37,902 bases of DNA from Setaria digitata (taxonomy: Eukaryota > Nematoda > Chromadorea > Rhabditida > Setariidae), in contig RCAB01000567.1 of NCBI GenBank assembly GCA_003640385.1, positions 1 through 37,902 of the forward strand, written 5' to 3'. The notes below the pieces were generated by a model, which was given only the letters and a program-made list of their open reading frames with translations, had not been told where the DNA came from and made no database searches. The position numbers and the translations under genes are program-made. Below, in pieces: positions 12,070 through 23,500 of the stretch. Each line of letters opens with the position of its first letter. The stretch's first letter is position 1.

Positions 12070-12075
12070 TTTATT
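12070..12075 (-). terminator. Candidate polyadenylation signal of the phosphatase gene
   Basis: TTTATT on the plus strand is AATAAA on the minus strand, 134 bases after the phosphatase stop codon. The position is plausible for the 3' end of that transcript; evidence is the motif alone. Confidence 0.35.
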
Positions 12076-12208
12076 TGATTACCGGAATCGTTTTATGATA
12101 ATTATGTGATAAGAATATAAATCCTCTTGAAATTCAGTCCAAGTAATAAATTATTCTTATCTATTCCACACTTTTTCATCGTCCGATCGTTGTGGCTATG
12201 ACTGATTC

Positions 12209-15200
12209 TTACTGCTTTCCACCACTTTTTTCAGCAACATTTGATTTGGACTTTTTGAAGCCAAACACGGCACTTGGATCGGCTTCAGCACCGGATTTTG
12301 CTTTGGCTTGGTACTTAAGACCTGAATAAGTCTCGATTTAGTGCTAATGGTAATACCGAAAACTAGTTTCAACAGTGAATTTCTTGCTGATGCTGTAAAG
12401 ACATTTAAGCTTCCTTCATCAAACACAGGAAGTAAAGCAACCTGTTAATTTTGTGGCAGGTAATACCTGAGGTGGTGACACAGCTGGTAGTCCTGGCTTT
12501 AATTGCAAATTTGTGGGAGTCACCGAGCCAATCAGCGGTGATTGTTGTTTCGATTTCTGATCGATTTCTTGTCCAGAATTTTCAGGTTGCTTGGCCGGTA
12601 GCGCAATATTCTGCGCTTGTTGTTGTGGAGATTTCCATTCCGCTGCTTGCACTACTGATGTTTGGTTCTGGAGCTGCTGTGCCGGTTGTACTGATAACGG
12701 TTCAGTCTTTCGATCCGGAAGTTTCTGCTCAACAGATGCATTTTCTTTCTTCGGCTGTAACTTCGTGTCAGTTTCAGATGTTTTTGATTCCTGTTGTTGC
12801 TTTTGTGTGGTCTTTGATGGATCCAACCTTACAGCCGCTTCATTTGTTTCTAAAACTTGTAGTCCGATAGATTGCCGCGATTTTTGTGACGGTTCTTCTT
12901 GTCGTTCTTCTGCTTTTCTCATTGCTTGCTCCTCAACAGGTTTCGTTTCCGCTAAAACATTCTGGTAAACCGGTCCATCAGCTCCCACTGGTCGCATTTT
13001 CTGTTCCACTGCTACCGCAGCTGGTGTAATTTTCTTAGCTGCTAACATGACATTATATTCATCAGAGAATTTTTCAGCTTTCTGAAAGATGGAAATTATA
13101 AAAGATCATTAGATGATCAGCATCATCAGTGCATTTTTTTTTGTACCCAGAATATTGGAGCCACAAAACAAAAGAAATATTTACCTCCTGAAGTTCCCGC
13201 TTCAGGCTGAATAGTCCACAGGCTTCAGCATATGCCACCAAACATCGTACCACATACACTAACTGTTCGTCTGTTTGTATGGCACTCATGCGCATTGCTA
13301 TATTAGAATTAAAATTATTTGTCAATTCAATACAGATGGCTAATAAAGTATTTCTATTCTCGAAATTCTAACTGAAAATGACAAATAAAGATTTTTATTT
13401 AACTTTATCGTTTTTCTTTCATTACTTTCTCTAATTTCGCTTTACTTCAAGACTAGCATGCGGCTGCCAAGTACTTTTTCCTAATACTATCTTAAAAAAA
13501 CTAATTTTCCAATGTTTTAGAACACTTTATATACAATCTATCAGTACTTCACTGATAAACTCTGCAATACTTGGTGTACTTTTTCTTAGTATAGCATACT
13601 TTCTGGCAGCAGTCAATACAGTTAAGTAATTAAATTTAGCTGCTTTAATGTACTATTTGTTATCATCACATACTAATTTTTACATCAGCAATTTTCAAAA
13701 TCTTCAAACAAGTGCAAAAATTCTTTTAAAAAGGAAAAAAGCTCGGACATCTTAGTCGTCTGACCATATCTATAAGTGACAACGGTTTTCCGGATAGGAT
13801 CTGCTGCAAACCCATTTCGATAGCAACAATACAACCGGTACGTCCGATACCGGCCGAACAATGGATCACTGTAGGACGCTGCAGTGATTGCCGTGCGATT
13901 TTAAGAATGCGAAATGGAGCCAATACACTTGATGGTACACCTTTATCAGGCCTTGAACAAGTTTGAGTTAGACAAGAATTGCTTTTAGTAGAAAAAATAT
14001 TATTAGCAAACAGAAGTAATCAGGACTTTCTTTTTTTATTCCGAATTTAAATTTCTTAAACTTTTACCAATCTTTCCATCGCATGTGTTTGATAACTAGT
14101 CGATTTTTCTTGTTTTCGGCTTCTAATGTAGACATTACATAAGTTGTATCGTTAGTCTCGTCAACTTCAGAACATGTCACTTGTACATCTGTAATGTATT
14201 GGCTGGCAAGGTCACGTTTCTTCCTATGTTAAGCATCTCTTCATAAATCTATCATTATCATTTTACCAATCGTATAGTTTGTTATTGAAAATAAGAAACT
14301 GAGACCCGTAAAATATGAAGATATAGAGATAATTCTGAAAAAAAAAAAAAAAAAAATGAAAACAATCTGAACTAAAATTATTATATTACAACGATAAATA
14401 ACCATTTGTGGTTCGTTCTCGAGATGAAAGACCACTTAGCTTCATTTCTGTTCTTGTTTATTTTGAGTAGTGTTCATCAGAAATGTTAACGTTTAAAGCA
14501 AATGCTAACTTTTATCTAAAGCGCTTCCTACTTCACTTGTTTTCCTGAATTAAGGAAAAAGGTTGCAGTGAGAACCATGATAAAACGTCTCCGAACACTG
14601 AGAATTACGCAGTCGTGTTACTTTCAGCTTATCATGGGTACGTATTTTGCTTCTTTTTTTGTTTCTTATGAGGATTTTTCTATGATAAAGTTAGTTCTTA
14701 CGAATGTGGTTTTAATATTGTTAAAAAGTTTCATTGTAGATTTAGTTTTTTTTTCTGTTGTCATTATATTTATTGTTTATTCTGGTTCAGTCTGATTTTT
14801 ATGGATTTTTGTCTTTTTTTTGCTTTGTTTAAGTTTTTTTCTTTGATTGATTTGAGCCGATCATTATCCTACTGATTTTCATTTTAATTACTTTAATTTA
14901 GCTGCTACTTTGCTTTGGTTGTATTTTTTATGTGTTTAGTTAATTTTTTATGTCTTTAGTATAATTTATACCGTAAATTTAGGGAGTTGGACAGAATATT
15001 TTTCGGGAAGTAGCATAAAATGGAATATAACTATTATTCATTAATATTTGGTGCAAGTATCTGAGTTTGGATTTTAGTTTGGTTTTATTTATGTACAAGA
15101 ATGCTTTTATTATTTGTTTGTTGTATTTGTTTATCTGTTATATTTTGTTTCTCCGCTGTGAAGGTCAAGAATGGAATATTCAAAAATAATAACCCCCGAA

Positions 15201-17512
15201 GGTGAGCGATGAGCCAACTTCTCTTGGCCAGTATTGGAAGCATTTTTTCTTGCCTGCTTCCTCAACATTGCATAGCATAACAATATTACTTACTTTTTCC
15301 TGCATTATCATGAACCAAAAATCGTTTACTGTAATTGCCAATGGTCCCTGTAAAGTGAATAAGTAACTCAATTCATGTTCTTTCATTAAAAACAAATGCT
15401 GTTTTCGGCGAAAAAATGGACTTCAGGTATATTATAGAAGAATAATTAATGAATTACAAGCAATAATTTAATTAAGAATAATTTAATCAAGCAATAATTT
15501 AATTACTTGAGTACAAATAAATGGATTCATAAATGGATCGCCTTTCACGTGATTAGCATGAATGTAATCAGAATCCCCACATTGCAACAGCACGCGACTA
15601 TCGTCAATGCATACGACATCTTCAGCGTTAACGTACGCAACATGTTTTTTCTTATTGAATAGTTACTACTGTCATTATAAATGATCGATCTTTTATCATA
15701 TATCACTGGCGATCCAGTAAGTTGGAAAGAGCAGAAGACAGAAATGCGGGAGATTGAAATTCAGAAGACAGAAGTATGGGCAGTTAAGCCAAAAGACGGA
15801 ACAGTGAGAAGAAATTTTGAGGTAGGGAACATCTCTAGTCCGAAATCAGCCAGCATTTTTGAATGCAATTTCACTAAATGAACTAAAACTGCGATTGAAT
15901 CTAACTACTTTTACATTTTTTGTAGTCTTACTCAGCATGTGAGTGAATCGAAGTTCCAGAAAAAGTTTGCTTTAAATTTGCTAAATACTTTGCAGGTATT
16001 TTCAGAATAAAAAAATAGGATGCACCTTTGTAACGATTTTTTTTCATATTTTTGTCGAATGCCGTGTGCGAAATATTTGGTGGGATATAGGCTTTCAGAT
16101 AGGTTTGAAATTGTTTTATGATTCCATCCACGCCAAGTCCAAACATTTCCTGAACAAGATTGATATGCAAAATTTCTACATGATGTTTGGTAATAATTTT
16201 CAGTCATCTATGATCTTTGAAAGTAATCAATTTGATTATTTTAAAAACTATCGCCATATTATAAATCGTTGCAAATTTATATTCTTCATTCAACGAATCA
16301 TAGAAGTGACGCAAAAGTAGTGTATAGCATTCCTTAAGCACTAATGAATTAGCAATGCTGTATTTATAACTAATATACTGGTGGTACCATTTTTAAAATG
16401 ATTACTAAGATTTATTACCAACAAGAAATTCGAATAATTCTCTTTCTGTTCATCGGTAACAGGGAAATCTCGTGGTTTTTTTCTTCTCATTCTTACTGAT
16501 CTTTCTTCCTGGAAAAACAATTTCAAAACTTTCATGAAAAATATTTTATTCCACTTTTAAACATTTACGTCAATAACCAGAAATTCAGAATGTAAGTGAA
16601 AGCAATAACTTACACAAATCTTCACATACTCATGGAGGAAATAAAAAGTAAATGAGAGGGAAGAAAGAGTGAGAAATACTTCAGTGTCTAGGTACAATGA
16701 TAGAAGGAATCAGACTTCCTTAACTTAGAAGTAGTAAAGTCGGTCTAGGCAAAAATTTGTGAAAAGAAAACCAACCATAGCTTTCTTCTTCACATTTTTC
16801 TTCTGCTCCTGTTTACTTTTACCGTCATTTGCTTTTTCTTTTTTCTTATGTTTCCGTTCTCGCTTACTTCTCAGCGTAAATGTGTTAAAAATTCCACCCT
16901 TATCGAACTTCTCATCGCCATCTTTTACTTTTTTTCTTTCTCGTTTACTTTTTACCTCTAAACTTTTCTTCCATCAAATAATTATAACATTTATAAATGA
17001 AACTGTTGAATAATTCTTTCCCTTCATTGCTGGAAACGTTTCACTCAGCTCCTGATCGTTGAATTAGACTTAAAGATGAAGAGAAAATGAATCACTAATC
17101 TTCAGTAATATCACCTTTGCGGTCATGTTGAAGGGAAGCATTTTCTGTCTGTGCATCATGCATTTCTCTCTGACGGGACTTCTGAAACTGGCCCGTATCA
17201 TAAACCTCAGAAATCCTTCATGAAATTTCTATTCCTCTGGCACTTAACTTTATAATTACATTCCACTGCTTCTAAATTTTTAATCTTAAAATACTAAAAT
17301 CATTTCAGTCTTCAATATGAATATGTTCCGTCTCTGCTATATTCTCTTTTTTATATAGAGCTTGTTATATATTGTGGTTTATGTTAAATAACAATGAAAT
17401 GCAAGATAATGAAGATATATTTCCAATAATGGTTGTCAATTTAAGCAGTAATTCTGTAAACAATATAAACCATTTTCCGAAACTTTTCCATCATCATTTT
17501 TCGATATTCCAT
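12209..17512 (-). CDS. Cytosolic protein tyrosine phosphatase with Gln/Lys-rich tail
   Basis: Twelve minus-strand exons with consistent phases: 17512-17471, 17205-17115, 16957-16776, 16508-16419, 16149-16026, 15619-15507, 15347-15194, 14188-14068, 13951-13749, 13297-13185, 13081-12442 and 12321-12209. They give 661 residues. The N-terminal 105 residues are basic and lysine-rich. The classical phosphatase domain spans about 106-411. It has the phosphotyrosine loop KNRYKD (172-177), the WPD loop (306-308), the P-loop HCSAGIGRTG (336-345) with nucleophile C337 and R343, and the Q-loop QTDEQ (381-385). All catalytic elements are present, so it should be active on phosphotyrosine substrates. There is no signal peptide or membrane span, so it is probably intracellular. 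The rest is a Gln/Lys/Glu-rich, probably disordered tail. The pattern matches nematode-type non-receptor phosphatases. Weakest points are exon 1 (14 codons), the exon 2 acceptor and the unusual donor GTCCGA after exon 9. Confidence 0.85.
15457..15505. repeat. 18-base direct repeat, 31-base period
   Basis: CAAGCAATAATTTAATTA is found at 15457-15474 and exactly again at 15488-15505. It lies in a phosphatase intron, just beyond the donor after the exon ending at 15507. This is a short local duplication with no visible role. Confidence 0.8.
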
Positions 17513-17943
17513 TTTTAGCTGACCGATACCGATTAAGAATATTAAATCACTAAACAAGCGTACTCTAAAAATAAACCATTTCTTGTATAGAAATCGTTTT
17601 TTATAGCTTAAAAAAAAAAAAAAAACTGCATAAAAACTATAGAAATTTTAATAAAAAAATAAACAAAATTTTAATAATAAGCAACATTTTCTAAAGCTAA
17701 TAAGTTATCAGATCTTTGTAGCTAAATGATTTTTTACCGATAGCATAATTATGTGCTAATTTTTACAAAACTAAGGTGTGATTTTTAAATTTAGCGAGTA
17801 TTTATAGAAAATTAGCATATTTGAAAAATTTATTTGCTTATATAAATTTTCCGTTTGCTTTTTTAATGCAAATGCATGCGCATGCATCGCTGCAACACTT
17901 GCTTATTGCGACGACAACGACGAACAAATTGAATCGCAACGAA
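17513..17943. promoter_or_regulatory. Divergent promoter region between phosphatase and small membrane protein genes
   Basis: Only 431 bases separate the phosphatase start (minus, 17512) from the membrane protein start (plus, 17944), so both upstream regions must lie here, with or without shared elements. Visible elements are an A-run (about 17610-17626), an octamer-like ATGCAAAT (17866-17873) and a perfect 16-bp palindrome (17872-17887). Factor binding is inference. The phosphatase ATG also has CAG six bases upstream, a possible spliced-leader acceptor. Confidence 0.5.
17872..17887. promoter_or_regulatory. Perfect 16-bp palindrome overlapping an octamer motif
   Basis: ATGCATGCGCATGCAT is its own reverse complement. 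It begins within ATGCAAAT (17866-17873), the motif recognised by POU-domain factors in animals, and ends 57 bases before the start codon of the small membrane protein gene. The sequence is certain; the regulatory role is inference. Confidence 0.55.
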
Positions 17944-19029
17944 ATGGATGCTAAATCATGCAGCGGCAGTTGCCAGTACGTTATCACTGCAGTGATAACC
18001 TCTGAACTCCCAAAAATACCAATTTTAATTATTAATTTCATCACTTCCGTCATGCACCCTTTCATCTTAAATTTACAAACGAAAAACAATACAAAGATTT
18101 CTGGGAGAAAATTGATAAGAATAAAACAAAGCAAAGAATTTAAAATTTAAGAAGTTAAATTAAAAGAACATTTTAGGTCGCAGCATATTTCAAAAACTGT
18201 TGAAATTATTCTAGTTTTGATAGCATTCTTAATTGTTTTTGCAATTGTCATCATTGTTGTGTCGCGCTATTATTCACGAAAAAGGTAATTTCAGAATATT
18301 TAAGTTGTAACAGTGACAGAATTTCTGAACTTCGAATAAAGTTAAATCCGAATAAATCTTCTATTAAAATTTTTGCACAAAACTGCACTCTTGTTTGAAA
18401 AATTATATTCCATTTTAATGCAAAAATCTTTGATTGTAAGGTAAATTGAACATTCAAGCAAATGATTCTGGTTCGCTTTTAGTCAGATAATAAAAACACA
18501 GAAACAAGTTCAATTATTTGATGAATTAATGAGGAAAACAAAGGAAAAACATAAAATAATGCAGCAATTACGTGGACAACAAAAATATAATGAGACGAGG
18601 TGCTTTCTGTATAATTGATTTTTCTTTATACCTTACTGTGAAAAGTCTCGGAAAAAGCTACTTCGCGGAATAACACTTTTCGCATCATCCATCCTCCTAA
18701 CTTCCCTATTGCCAAATTGATTTTTCATTTCCTTTTTAGTTTAAATTTCAAAATGATCAAAGAACTTTTCCAGCATAGAGATAGAATCGCCGGTAAAATC
18801 AAGAGAATCATTCAAAAGGATAATACCAAATACGGAAATTCATCAGTCAACGGACGAATACGGTCGGAATATAATACGCATACAAATACCTCGAAGTATA
18901 CTTTATGAAGATGCTATTGAAATTAAGAAATTTGATGAAAGTGATGAGGAGGAGGACGAATGTCCTGATATACGCAATGAATTTGATGAACATTTAAATG
19001 AACAGACATTAGATTCAATTCACAAATGA
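17944..19029 (+). CDS. Small single-pass membrane protein with acidic cytosolic tail
   Basis: Four exons: 17944-17975, 18177-18284, 18483-18599 and 18774-19029. They give 170 residues; all three joins are in phase 2 and all use GT-AG sites. The first 16 residues are short and cysteine-containing, then one strongly hydrophobic segment (about 19-40, rich in Ile, Val and Leu) is followed by the basic stop-transfer RYYSRK. The remaining 125 residues are charged. They include a Gln/Lys-rich helix-prone stretch, then a highly acidic patch (FDESDEEEDECPD) near the C-terminus. With no cleavable signal peptide evident, a short outside and long inside orientation is likely. I do not recognise a family. 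It is divergent from the phosphatase gene with 431 bases between starts, so co-regulation is possible. The exon 4 acceptor CTTTTCCAG was chosen over an upstream TTTTTAG because only the former keeps the long open frame. Confidence 0.7.
17980..17999. repeat. Perfect 20-bp palindrome at the first donor site
   Basis: GTTATCACTGCAGTGATAAC is its own reverse complement and begins four bases after the intron 1 donor GTACGT of the small membrane protein gene. As RNA it could fold into a 10-bp hairpin (with a minimal loop, fewer pairs) beside the 5' splice site; as DNA it is a dyad suited to a dimeric factor. The dyad is seen; any role is inference. Confidence 0.75.
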
Positions 19030-20473
19030 AAAACTAAAAGTATACGTATATTTTTGTTGATTTCTATTTAACAAACTTCATTATAACTACTTGATTTTTT
19101 CCTTTCATGAATGGTTCTTATAAACTAACTTCAGCAAATTTATTTATGACTCATACTTCACATATAGCTAACTAAGATTATACACATTTGCTAACTTTAT
19201 GATCGAAATAAGTCATCCGATCTCCTTATTTTCTAGATGATAAGAATAAAAAATATTAACTGTCTAACATACGCTATGTACTAATTTGTTGAAACTGTCA
19301 CAAACATTATCAGTGTGTTCATTAAATACTATGACTAAATACACAAATCTATTATGATTAAAGTAAAATATTTAAATTTAATTTAAAGAATGAATTATTA
19401 AAAGATCTTTCCAAATCTACCGAAGATATTAAAGATCTTTAAATATTTAGACTATACTTCCTATTCATAATCGCTAATATCAATTGTAAGTTTGAAAATG
19501 GAGCATTCTAAAAATCTTAAAAACATTAAAAGTCTTCAGAAAAAAAATGACTTCTTCGTGGGACTCCCTGACACAGCACCTCTTACTGTGTATTCGGGAT
19601 TCCGATATTTGGGTTTCCCCCTTATCCCTTCTTATCTCTTCAGATCATTATCACTACAGCTATATGTCAAAATCGGTCTTTCAGCTCCATGAAAAGGAAG
19701 GAAAATATCAGTTGAATTTTAATCAAAAGATAAGTTTAATTCAAGGACACGAAGGATAAAATTTTCACTTGTTTATTTCTCAGTGCTCCGCCACTCTTCA
19801 TTAAATCAATGACAATTTTTTAAATTTAAGGAAGTGGACTAAAAGTTGAATAACTGCACATGACATCAGCCCATCGAGAAAACCACTGTCTGAACTATCG
19901 ATAAATTTTCCAGTAAGTTCAAAGTTACCAGCTGACAACTATGGATAAGTGATTCGACTAGAGGTAATAATTACTATTCCAGGTGTAAATGTTGGAGTTA
20001 TTTCAGAAATTATTTAGTTCTGATTGATTCTGCTCTTCTGAAACAATTGTTGATGTCTTCTTATTTGCTTACTTGTAGTCTGCTTATTTACAATGATCGT
20101 TAAGGTTCCCACTCTTAGGAAGTGGGAAATGTGTTTGCATTAGAAGGACGACAGCACTCGGCGAGCGTGTTGCTCATTTCTGCCTTGGAGGATTGCTTGT
20201 TTCGTCATCGATAGTTCATTGGTTGTGTCACATTTTACTCAGTTCTTGTTCTTGGCTGAGATGCTAGCTGGTCAAATTATTCAGATTTTATGTAATTTCA
20301 TAGCATTTAAGACTTACTATATTTCTCCTTTTCATGGATTAGGTTGGCTATAATATCACTTAAAAGTCAATATCACTATTACGATATGTCATGGGTACTT
20401 TTGTTTCTTGAGTTAACAAAGTCATTTCTGCATATCCAGTTGTCCATTATCATTTGTGTGCATTATTTTACAG
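19030..20473. other. Intergenic region before the succinyl-CoA ligase gene
   Basis: No gene is seen. The frame at 19492-19692 has an ATG but no homology that I recognise and no splice context. Two copies of AAAGATCTTT lie at 19401-19410 and 19431-19440, the second inside a 14-bp perfect palindrome (19429-19442). Confidence 0.5.
19245..19250 (+). terminator. Candidate polyadenylation signal of the small membrane protein gene
   Basis: AATAAA lies 216 bases after the stop codon at 19029. The motif is common in this composition, so the call is tentative. Confidence 0.3.
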
Positions 20474-20474
20474 G
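20463..20474 (+). promoter_or_regulatory. Candidate spliced-leader acceptor of the succinyl-CoA ligase mRNA
   Basis: TTATTTTACAG ends at 20473, 48 bases upstream of the ATG at 20522, with no upstream coding exon found. This fits a trans-splice site, although a cis-spliced noncoding exon would look the same. Confidence 0.4.
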
Positions 20475-20521
20475 CTGATTTCTTCTTCGCCCACGAAAAA
20501 CTTTCCACCGTTCACTAAACA

Positions 20522-23500
20522 ATGTTTCGTCAAGACCAAAATTCTTTCTTGAAAGCATACAAGGTTCTGTTTTCTACATTTTTATCTTCAGTGAAGTATT
20601 AAATTTAAGGCAAAAGCTCAGATTTATGTAGATAAAGTTTGCGTGGTATGAAACATTCTTCAGTATCCCTTATCATTATTCATGCGAGAGTATTAAAGAA
20701 TAACTGATTCGCGAAGTCCTCTGGTCTTGTTACAGCTGATTTTCAAAATACTGATAATAGAGGGCCTTATTAAAATTTTTGTGCTAATGATTAATGCGAT
20801 ATTGAAACAGTTTCCAGAGGCATGCATCCTTCGCTAACTTTGCTCACTTCTTTTTCCATTATCTTTTCTTGCAGGCTTTGGCGCCTATTATACGTAAGTT
20901 AAGTCTTAAAGAGCACCAGGGAATATCACTGCTTAAGCAAGCTGGTATACCTGTTGCTCCCTTTGCTGTTTCTCGAAGTGCTGATAAATTATATGAAGAA
21001 GCTCAGAAAATTGGTCAGTTTATAATTTTCAAAGACACTACCATGTTGAGTATTCCTTCACAATGAATAGAATGAAAAGAAAAAGACTGTATCGTTTTAT
21101 ATGGATCATTCATTCCTCAACTAAAAGAATGTTTTGTTTTCGAATTATGTTTTCAAATCGTTTGTATAGTTGTTTTTAACAGATGTGAACTACGGCATAT
21201 TCAATAGCCCATACGGATGTCATATTTAAGTACTGCCAACCTATATATATATAAGACAACTGAAGTATATATTATACCTTACATTTTCTCTTATCTTGCA
21301 GGTGGTAAGGATTTGGTTGTAAAAGCCCAAGTGTTAACTGGTGGACGAGGGAAGGGATATTTTGAGTCAGGTCTACAAGGTGGTGTACAGCTTGTTTTTT
21401 CGTAAGTTCTTTTACTTGTTTTTAAGAACAGTAAGAAGTGTGAAGAAATGCAATTTATTGTTCATTATTCTTGCGTAATGTGGTATTCTTTTAGACCCGA
21501 AGAAGCACGTGAGAAAGCTTCAATGATGTTAGGTTCGAAAATTTTCACGAAGCAAACAGGTACCGCTGGGAAGCTTTGCGATGAAGTGATGATTTGCAAA
21601 CGATTGTTTACTCGACGAGAATTCTATTTTTCCATTACAATGGATCGACATACCGGGGTGAGATGGAATCCTCAGGTTTTATTTCTTACAGCCTAGATCA
21701 TGATGTATTTATTTTTTTCTTCCAATTTCTTTTACTTTCCCTTACTTTTCTTAATATCATCCTCTCTTTAACAATACGTAGATTATGCAGGGTCCAGTAG
21801 CTATAGGGTCGTCGAAAGGTGGTGTCAACATTGAAGAGATAGCTGCAAAAGATCCAAATGCTATCGTGAAATGTCCAGTTAATATCTTTGAGGGCATGAA
21901 AGATTCAGAAGCGAGTGCAATGGCGGAGCGTATGGGTTTCAAGGTTTTCGGTTTTCCTTTCCTTTCTTTTTTTTCTCTTTTTTTTTTTTTTTTGACTGAA
22001 AGAGCAACTCTTTTTACCCCTTTCTTTTCCACTTTCAAAATTTTTTAATAAAGTAGGAGCTAAATTTTAAATTCTATTTTTGATGCCTTCTCACCATGGC
22101 TGGAAAAGCTTTCCATTACAGAAGCAGCATATTATATCAGAATACGAAATGAGCCCAAAATCTTGGGTAATATAATTCTGAATCTTACTAGAATTTGATG
22201 ATACTAAATAGATTAGTTGGGCAGACTTTTAGGACAACCTCAAGGAGCAGGCAGCTAGCATTTTCAAAAAGTTATACAATTTATTTATTAAATATGATGC
22301 TACGCTTATTGAAATTAACCCGATGGCTGAAGATATCAATGGAAATCGTTAGTTTTTAAATCATCATCTAAGTTTTCAAATTCTAACGATTCTTTGGAAT
22401 TTTACCATTTCTTTTCATATTATATTATGTATTTTGGGAATTGTATGGTAAAATTCCACACACTAGGATGTTATATTATTTTGCGGAAAACTTTTACATG
22501 AAACGAGTTTTTAATTCTCTTTTCTATTCATTCTAACAGTAATGTCTGCAAACCCAATCATTTCGAAACATTTTACATTATCATACGTTTTATTATAAGG
22601 AGAAACATATACATATTTCTTTTCGAATACGAATTATAAAGCTTCTTTAATGTTTTGAAAATCTTATGATAAAATTTCAAAAATATTGTGTTGGGAAAAA
22701 AGAAATAGTGTTTTCAAAAAGCTAATTAGTTAATTGACTTCACTGAATCTATGATTTTCGTCTTTTTTTTTTTTTTTTGGATGATTTCTGACGTTATTAA
22801 AATAATCTTTGAAGTTATTAATCAAATTTCGACTTGTTTACAGTATATTGTTTGGATTGTAAACTAAATGTTGATTCAAGTGCGAAACATCGACAAGAAG
22901 AACTGTTCGCTATAGAAGATCAACAACAACAGGATGCTCTAGAAGTGCGTGCAGCGAAAGCTGATCTCAATTATATTCGATTGGATGGGAACATTGGATG
23001 CATGGGTAAGTTTTTGATCTTCAAAATATTGGTAAATAGAACTTTTAATATTTCTAACATTAGCTTCATCCAAATTTTTAATCAGCTGTAAAATTTTAGT
23101 AAATGGAGCTGGATTAGCAATGGCAACTATGGACATCATCAAACTTCATGGTGGTGATCCAGCGAATTTCCTGGATGTTGGAGGAGGTGCCACCGTTGAG
23201 CAAGTCACTGAGGCCTTTCGAATCATTACTGCTGACAAAGATAAAGTTGGTAATTACTTTCCAGAAATTTTTCTTTTGCTTATTTTTCAAATATTTTCTG
23301 TTATGGGGAAAGAATCTCAAGGAGTCCAATGGAGATTTATGTCCCATTGTTTTATTTTAGATTAACTCGATTCTTGTGAATATCTTTGGTGGTATTATGC
23401 GTTGTGATGTTATTGCACAGGGCATGATCAATGCTGTTAATGAACTTCAACTTAAGATTCCTGTTGTTGTTCGCCTTCAAGGTAAACATTTTATTCAACT

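Larger units (their letters stand above)
10747..12208. other. Intergenic region with an alternating GT/GC tract
   Basis: No gene is visible between the unexplained ORFs and the 3' end of the phosphatase gene. It contains the alternating purine-pyrimidine tract at 11117-11165 and the putative phosphatase polyadenylation signal near 12070. Confidence 0.55.

Noticed and set aside
12196..12426. Minus-strand 76-codon ORF at the end of the phosphatase gene
   Set aside because: It runs through the last intron in a different frame. The spliced reading (donor at 12441, acceptor before 12321) keeps phase and gives a better C-terminus.
12451..12968. Long plus-strand ORFs of 125-139 codons
   Set aside because: They are antisense to the Gln/Lys-rich exon 11 of the phosphatase gene, whose phase matches both flanking exons and whose translation has a sensible composition. 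The plus-strand frames are by-products.
14190..14230. Alternative upstream acceptor for phosphatase exon 8 (ACATAG before GAAGAAACG)
   Set aside because: It leaves the wrong phase with the preceding exon. CATTACAG at 14189 gives phase-correct joining and the expected LTFGDVQVTC sequence.
19492..19759. Two overlapping plus-strand ORFs in the intergenic region
   Set aside because: There is no recognisable domain or splice context and the two frames compete. This is within what is expected by chance.
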